DNA of 11,085 nt from NCBI GenBank assembly GCA_002812745.2, contig NCSJ02000648.1, positions 1-11,085 of the forward strand, read 5' to 3'. This DNA comes from Scytalidium lignicola. Taxonomy: Eukaryota > Ascomycota > Leotiomycetes. Of this stretch, positions 6,605-11,085 are shown piece after piece; the first letter of the stretch is position 1, and each line of letters starts with the position of its first letter. Under the pieces are notes generated by a model that saw only the letters and a program-made list of their open reading frames with translations, made no database searches and was not told the origin of the DNA. Both the position numbers and the translations under genes were made by a program.

Positions 6605-6769
6605 ACGCTGTAGGAACATGAGAGTAGATTCCTCGTGTTCAACCTAAATACATTACTGTATCCTACCTTCGACCTAGTAACTTGCTTGTGTGTCACACGT
6701 TTCCGTTGTCCCTGAACATCTACCTTACCCTTGGCTATCCAGTGACCTGGATGGCGTAGTTTTGTAACA

Positions 6770-9700
6770 GTAGACCAAATTATAGTACTGAATATTATAA
6801 CCAAAAACATAATAACAATATAATTTAGAATTAAGAATATAACTTCAATAAGTTCTATACTAGTAAATACATCAATTAAGCAAATTAAATTCTATATAAT
6901 TAAATTGACTATTCTCTTTTTGTTATACTTAACAGATATAAACTAATTAAACATGTATTTTAATAACTTTACAAACTTACTTATTATCTTATAAAGAAGC
7001 ATTCTAGTTATACAACAATTTAACTACAGCTTTCTACTTTAGAATATATCTTTATATACTCTTGTTTTTAATTTATTAAAGGAAAACCCTTATTTCTTGA
7101 TCAACGTAGAATTACAATGTTTATACCAACATTTTAACTACTTGTTAATAACTAAATTACAATGTATATTAGATTGTACAAGTTATAATATTAACAAAGA
7201 TGTGTTAAAATATTTTACTAAGTTCTGTACTTATTGCTAATACTATGAAAAGTCACCAAAAAGATTCAAATTCAACTTATAAAACAACATTAACTTTAAC
7301 TACTTCATTATCATCAATATCTTCTATATTAACCGTAAACTAATATTCTATATTATCAACAAAAGAATATATTACCAAGTTAATAAATAACTCTAAAATA
7401 TCAGTGTAAAGCATACTTAGAATACTTTACAAGTATATTAGATTAACATTTACTTAAAACTTCTAGACCAGATTATAATTAATGTTAAAAAGAACTTTGT
7501 TAGTAAAAAATTCTAGTAAAATACTACAATTATAAGAACAACCTTAAAAGCTATTCTAGTAGAAGCTTATAACTTAATCAATTATATTAAACAATACTAT
7601 ACACTTATATAATATGCTTACCAGATAATTATAATTGAAATTTATAATCTTAACAAAGATATAACTTTACAAATAATGTTTAAAGCTGTTAATGATTTNA
7701 TAAGACTTAATAGACTTATCCTTATACTACTAGTTTACAGTACTTACTTATGTATATCAAAACTTGATACTCTAATTTTAATTGTTAACTAGAGAGTAAT
7801 AGTAATCAAGAAGGCTATAAAGGAAATTAGTAAAATCAAGGTAAAACAATAAGTATAAGATATAATCAACATGTATAACAACCTTGACATAAGTACTGTT
7901 TATAACTTATTATTGAATTTAGACATTCTCATATGAAAAGTAAGAAATACAAGTTAAAATAAAAGTTAAGAAAGGTTATATAAACTTGTAAGTATAAACA
8001 AAGAAATGTGTATATTAACATTATTATATAAGAACATACTATTCAGGTTAACAATTGTAAAATTATACCTTATACTTATAAAAGGAATTGATAAAATCAA
8101 GTTATTAAAGTTAGAACTAAGAATTATAATTATTAAAGAGTATTAAAAAAAAGCTTAATAAGTTAACTATAATTATTATTCTATTATTAGTACTACTTAT
8201 AAAGTGAAGATGTAAAAGACCTTATAAATATTTTAAAATTATTACTTTCTTGTAAGACAAAGAATTAGAACCTTAATTTACAGCCTTATATTAAATTGAA
8301 ATATCAAGATTACTTAAAAAGAGTGTTTTTAAAATTATAAACCCTTAAGATGTGCTTAACAATATATATATATTCAATATTAAGTTTGTAAACAAAATTA
8401 AAAACAAGAGAACTGAAAAAGCTTTTAAAAANGTTATGCTTTATAGTATAAGTTTATAAAGACAATAAGAAGAAGTTTATTTTAACTTAATCACTTATTA
8501 TTTAACATGTTAACTAGTGTATTATTCTTTATATTATTATTATAAAGTATAAAGATATAAACTTATACTTATAAAACATTTTATAAGTGTACATACAATC
8601 TATTATCTTGTTGAATTAATATTTCTATGTATAATCACTTTTAAAGTTTATAAAGCAACTTAGTCTTTGTAAAAGCTTAATCTTATAAGTTATAAAGCTT
8701 ATTTACAAATTTTTAAAGTTAAAAACCATTAGTTCTAGACTTATTACTCTTATTATATTAAGGTGTTTGTTATAAAACTGTTAATATATAACCTTTGCTT
8801 GTTGTACAATACTAAACCTTTTAATGTTATAAGGCTTTAAACTAATAATACCTTGTTTGTCAAAGATGTTCAATTTGCTGGACTTGAGTAAGAATAACTG
8901 AAAAAGGCTAATTTTCTAACAAAGGAATGTAAAACATTAACTATTAACAAGGGAATTAAGTTTAATAAGAGTATTATACAACTGAATAATATTAGAATTT
9001 CATTTACTCAAGAATGTTAATATGTTAATCTATAGCTTGTAATCAGGAAATCAGTTATTATAACAAGCTTATAAGGAATTGTATGTTAAAACCTTATTAC
9101 TAAGGAATAATATATTATACAATATACTTAANGAGTATATATAACTTTAGTTTGTTAACTAGAAGTGTTATACAACTTATTAATANTTANTTAAGCTATT
9201 AATCCTAACTAAGAAGANATAAAATCNNTGAATAAATACTTATAATANTANATNCAGAATNTTNNTAAGNGAATANAATTTGTNAAGCTTAATAAGNAGA
9301 CATTATAATTATTAGTCTTTACAAACACCTTATTTGTAAACAACAAAGACTTATTATTATAAATTGGCTATATTATAATACTTGTAGATTATAAAGGAAA
9401 CATGAATATATTATACTAAATGTTGATCAAGTGCAAAAGGGTTATACATAACATTTTAGCCTTAAAATTGTACAGAATAACTTATGGATTTGATATGAGG
9501 GTTGTAATCAAGTTAACTATTGAAGGAATCCTCAAAATCAACCTTTTACTAGTTATATATACAAATTCAAGGTTATTATATAATTGCCTTGTTAAGTTGG
9601 GAATTACACAGGAAAAGTAGCTTATGATTGACATAATATACCTCTGTTAAGTATATAAACAACACCAGATCGTTAAGGTATAATAAATTAAAGGAATTAT

Positions 9701-9866
9701 AAATCCAGTTGATTTTATGACCAAAGGAAAGTTATTTAACATTCTAAAACAATTGTTAGATACAAATAAAGTATAATTAAAAGTAGTAAAATAAGTAGAA
9801 CATAACAGTGTAAGTAGTAGAATGGAGAATTGTACAGAGGAAGGATTTGGAGCTATTCTCAATTAG
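6770..9866 (+). pseudogene. Ty1/copia-type pol: pre-integrase, integrase, RT, RNase H (RIP-killed)
   Basis: Frame 2 reads from 6770 to N8432, then frame 3 to TAG at 9864-9866; treating that N as extra leaves no frameshift in 3.1 kb. DINxLNMYFNNFTN (6935 on) and the gag-pre-integrase zinc region follow: both His are Tyr (7124, 7139), the CxxC (7226-7237) survives. Integrase has SPKRFKF, and the probable D, D, E are Asn, Asn, Lys (7316, 7481, 7589). RT starts near 8300 (IKFVNKIKN) and its DD motif, normally TDDT after Gln, is stop-TNNT (8838-8852). In RNase H the probable acidic residues are Asn 9324, Lys 9465 and Asn 9564; CLVKLGITQEK and NPVDFMTK (9702-9725) are clear. The order integrase before RT marks copia. 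The N-terminal gag and protease are missing at the LTR junction. Nonsense codons are mostly TAA/TAG at Gln and Trp positions. Confidence 0.88.
9186..9297. other. Cluster of ambiguous bases (16 Ns)
   Basis: Counted as ordinary bases, these Ns keep the copia frame open between RT and RNase H: the reading passes through an AINPN start to a KFVKLNK end in frame 3. They therefore look like undecided substitutions, for example from collapsed reads of several diverged copies. This differs from most isolated Ns elsewhere in the window, which act as extra bases. Confidence 0.7.
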
Positions 9867-9876
9867 GCAATTAGTA

Positions 9877-10073
9877 TGTGATTAAGAAAACTCTACAGAT
9901 CTGAGTGTTTTAAGAGCTATAGTATACAGTCATTTTTAAAGTAATTCTAATGTTAGTAGAATAGTAGTTATATACATATGATATTCATATGCCCTTATAA
10001 GCTAGTCCTGATTAAGTAATGAGAACAAGTAAAGCTCTTATAACTTTGCCCTCTTACCCTTAATCATACAACA
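9877..10073 (+). repeat. Candidate 3' LTR of the copia element
   Basis: TGTGATTAAG at 9877 and CTTAATCATACA ending at 10070 (or ACAACA ending at 10073) form an imperfect inverted pair, TG at the start and CA at the end, 11 bases after the pol stop. Composition is less A+T-saturated than what follows 10100. Against it: no clear purine tract precedes it and no second copy is available for comparison. It could simply be 3' non-coding sequence. Confidence 0.3.
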
Positions 10074-11085
10074 ACTATAGAATAATACAACGAGTATATT
10101 ATGTATAATTGTATACTGTACTTTGTGTTATAAGTGAACCAACAGAACCTTAACTTCTTTAAATTAACTAATAAGTCAAGGTTAAACTAGCTTATTTAAT
10201 AAAAAATCAATTTGTTTATTAAGCTTTATTTAACTTAATTATAATAATAAAAATTTAATTTTGTTATTTATTGAATATATACATAAATACCTTCTTTTAT
10301 ATTAGAAAAGTAACAAAATCAAATTAATACTTATAATTTTATTAAATTAAGATATCCTTCTTATTTTATTTAATTAACTTAACAATAATTAACTTAAATT
10401 ATATAGTTTTTTATATAGAATTGTTATAATTGTTTGAATGTATATATTAAAATAGAAAAAGGAGTATAAAAATTGTTTTGATTTATTAATCTTTATGTTA
10501 ATTCTTATAGATTTAAAAGTTTAATAACTTTTATTATATATAGTAAAGTTAATTAGATCTTTGTATTTTAGATTATTTAATAACTTGAATAATGAAAATA
10601 GTTATTTGTATTTTTAACAACTTTAAGATTACTTTTCNTTTTTTACTTTGTTAATTCTAATATAAAGTAAAGTTTTAAAATTAACTTTTATATCTTTATA
10701 AAAAGTATAATACTAATGAATTTACTTCTTTAAATTGTTAAAACTCTTTTTGATTAAGTTGAAAAATAAGTAATATAATGGTAAAAACTTGAGCAAAATA
10801 CTTTTAACATTATAAAGTGATTAAAGATATACTCTTCTATAGATTATACAATTATTTATTATTAAAACTAACCTTTTATATAATTAAAGATTATATAATA
10901 ATAATCTATTATTCTTAATCTATTACTTAAATATATTAATTGTTATACTTCCTTTAATGATAATTATTATAATATAATTTTTTATTATATATATTAATAA
11001 GAAGCAAGTCATTTGATGATCAAGGTTGTGAACTAGAATAATTAAACTTTAGTATTATATTAATATTAAAGCTTAATTCAATATT
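10074..11085. other. Extremely A+T-rich sequence, no gene recognised
   Basis: I read both strands and found no ORF of useful length, no protein motif, no RNA gene and no clear terminal repeat. Stops occur in all frames. TpA-rich composition is like that of the RIP-damaged elements, so this is probably an older repeat damaged beyond recognition by eye. One N lies at 10638. Confidence 0.6.

Larger units (their letters stand above)
6427..6769 (+). repeat. Solo LTR of the element A family (343 bp, undamaged)
   Basis: TGTTACGGG at the left and TTTTGTAACA at the right give perfect TGTTAC/GTAACA termini. The sequence matches the damaged LTR at 866-1219 along its whole length but keeps its C and G, so it is close to the ancestral form. 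No tRNA primer site follows (6770 is copia coding sequence) and no purine tract precedes it (6426 is hAT coding sequence), so it is solo rather than part of a full element. The flanking 5-mers TTAAA (left) and GTAGA (right) do not match, so there is no clean target duplication. Its antisense contains a 71-codon open stretch, which is not a gene. Confidence 0.88.
6770..10073 (+). mobile_element. Fungal Ty1/copia retrotransposon, 5'-truncated
   Basis: The pol pseudogene (6770-9866) plus about 200 bases of 3' sequence. The 5' end is lost exactly at the solo LTR. The 3' boundary is uncertain: a candidate LTR is described at 9877-10073, but no second copy exists in the window to confirm it. Damage eases toward the 3' end; 9420-9620 is fully open over 66 codons. 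Confidence 0.7.

Noticed and set aside
6595..6810. Minus-strand open stretch of 71 codons
   Set aside because: It is the complement of the solo LTR plus the first bases of copia pol; LTRs of this kind do not encode protein and the damaged copy does not keep it open.
9647..9862. Minus-strand open stretch of 71 codons
   Set aside because: It lies opposite the copia RNase H end, where NPVDFMTK on the plus strand is the real coding signal.
1..11085. Mitochondrial, plasmid, bacterial or CRISPR-bearing origin suggested by high A+T and repeats
   Set aside because: Spliced hAT exons, chromodomain gypsy elements, LTRs and RIP-type mutation point to a fungal nuclear genome. The direct repeats are adjacent, short and of unequal length, with no spacer pattern.
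10074..11085. Possible further retroelement on the minus strand
   Set aside because: I read the reverse complement and found no run of conserved residues beyond chance Lys/Asn/Ile-rich strings.

Overview
The window looks like a heterochromatic, transposon-only segment of a filamentous ascomycete (Pezizomycotina) genome. The evidence is extreme A+T richness, two decayed chromodomain-bearing Ty3/gypsy elements, a decayed fungal-type Ty1/copia element, a hAT transposase with 47-70 nt introns, and damage made almost only of transitions (Gln and Trp codons turned to stops, Asp to Asn, Glu to Lys, His and Cys to Tyr). That pattern is the signature of repeat-induced point mutation (RIP). I see no host gene, tRNA or rRNA. 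The genus cannot be fixed from the sequence.

Layout from left to right. (1) 1-1219: the 3' end of a gypsy chromovirus, element A, with chromodomain, convergent antisense ORF, polypurine tract and RIP-damaged 3' LTR. (2) 1220-4762: a second chromovirus, element B. Its reverse transcriptase begins mid-domain exactly where A's LTR ends, so A most simply inserted into B, with the rest of both lying left of the window. B continues through RNase H, integrase, chromodomain, antisense ORF, polypurine tract and an almost undamaged 3' LTR. (3) 4763-4969: a GC-richer block packed with AGACCRT and GACTGT motifs, probably the end of another DNA transposon. (4) 4970-6426, minus strand: the 3' half of a hAT element with terminal motif, foldback subterminal repeats, minisatellites and four exons of a nearly open transposase. 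(5) 6427-6769: an undamaged solo LTR of the element A family, sitting between truncated hAT and truncated copia. (6) 6770-9866: RIP-damaged copia pol (gag-pre-integrase, integrase, reverse transcriptase, RNase H), readable with no frameshift except one N. (7) 9867-11085: copia 3' non-coding sequence with a possible short LTR, then featureless A+T-rich sequence.

Nothing here looks able to transpose: every catalytic centre I could place in B's reverse transcriptase and integrase, and in copia, has lost acidic residues by G-to-A change. The most interesting feature is a gene-like antisense ORF, Cys-rich then charged coiled-coil, found at the same place in both chromoviruses (230-661 and 3893-4267, minus strand), tail-to-tail with pol. 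Also notable are the sharp RIP boundary inside B's 3' LTR and the escape of the roughly 340-bp LTRs from RIP.
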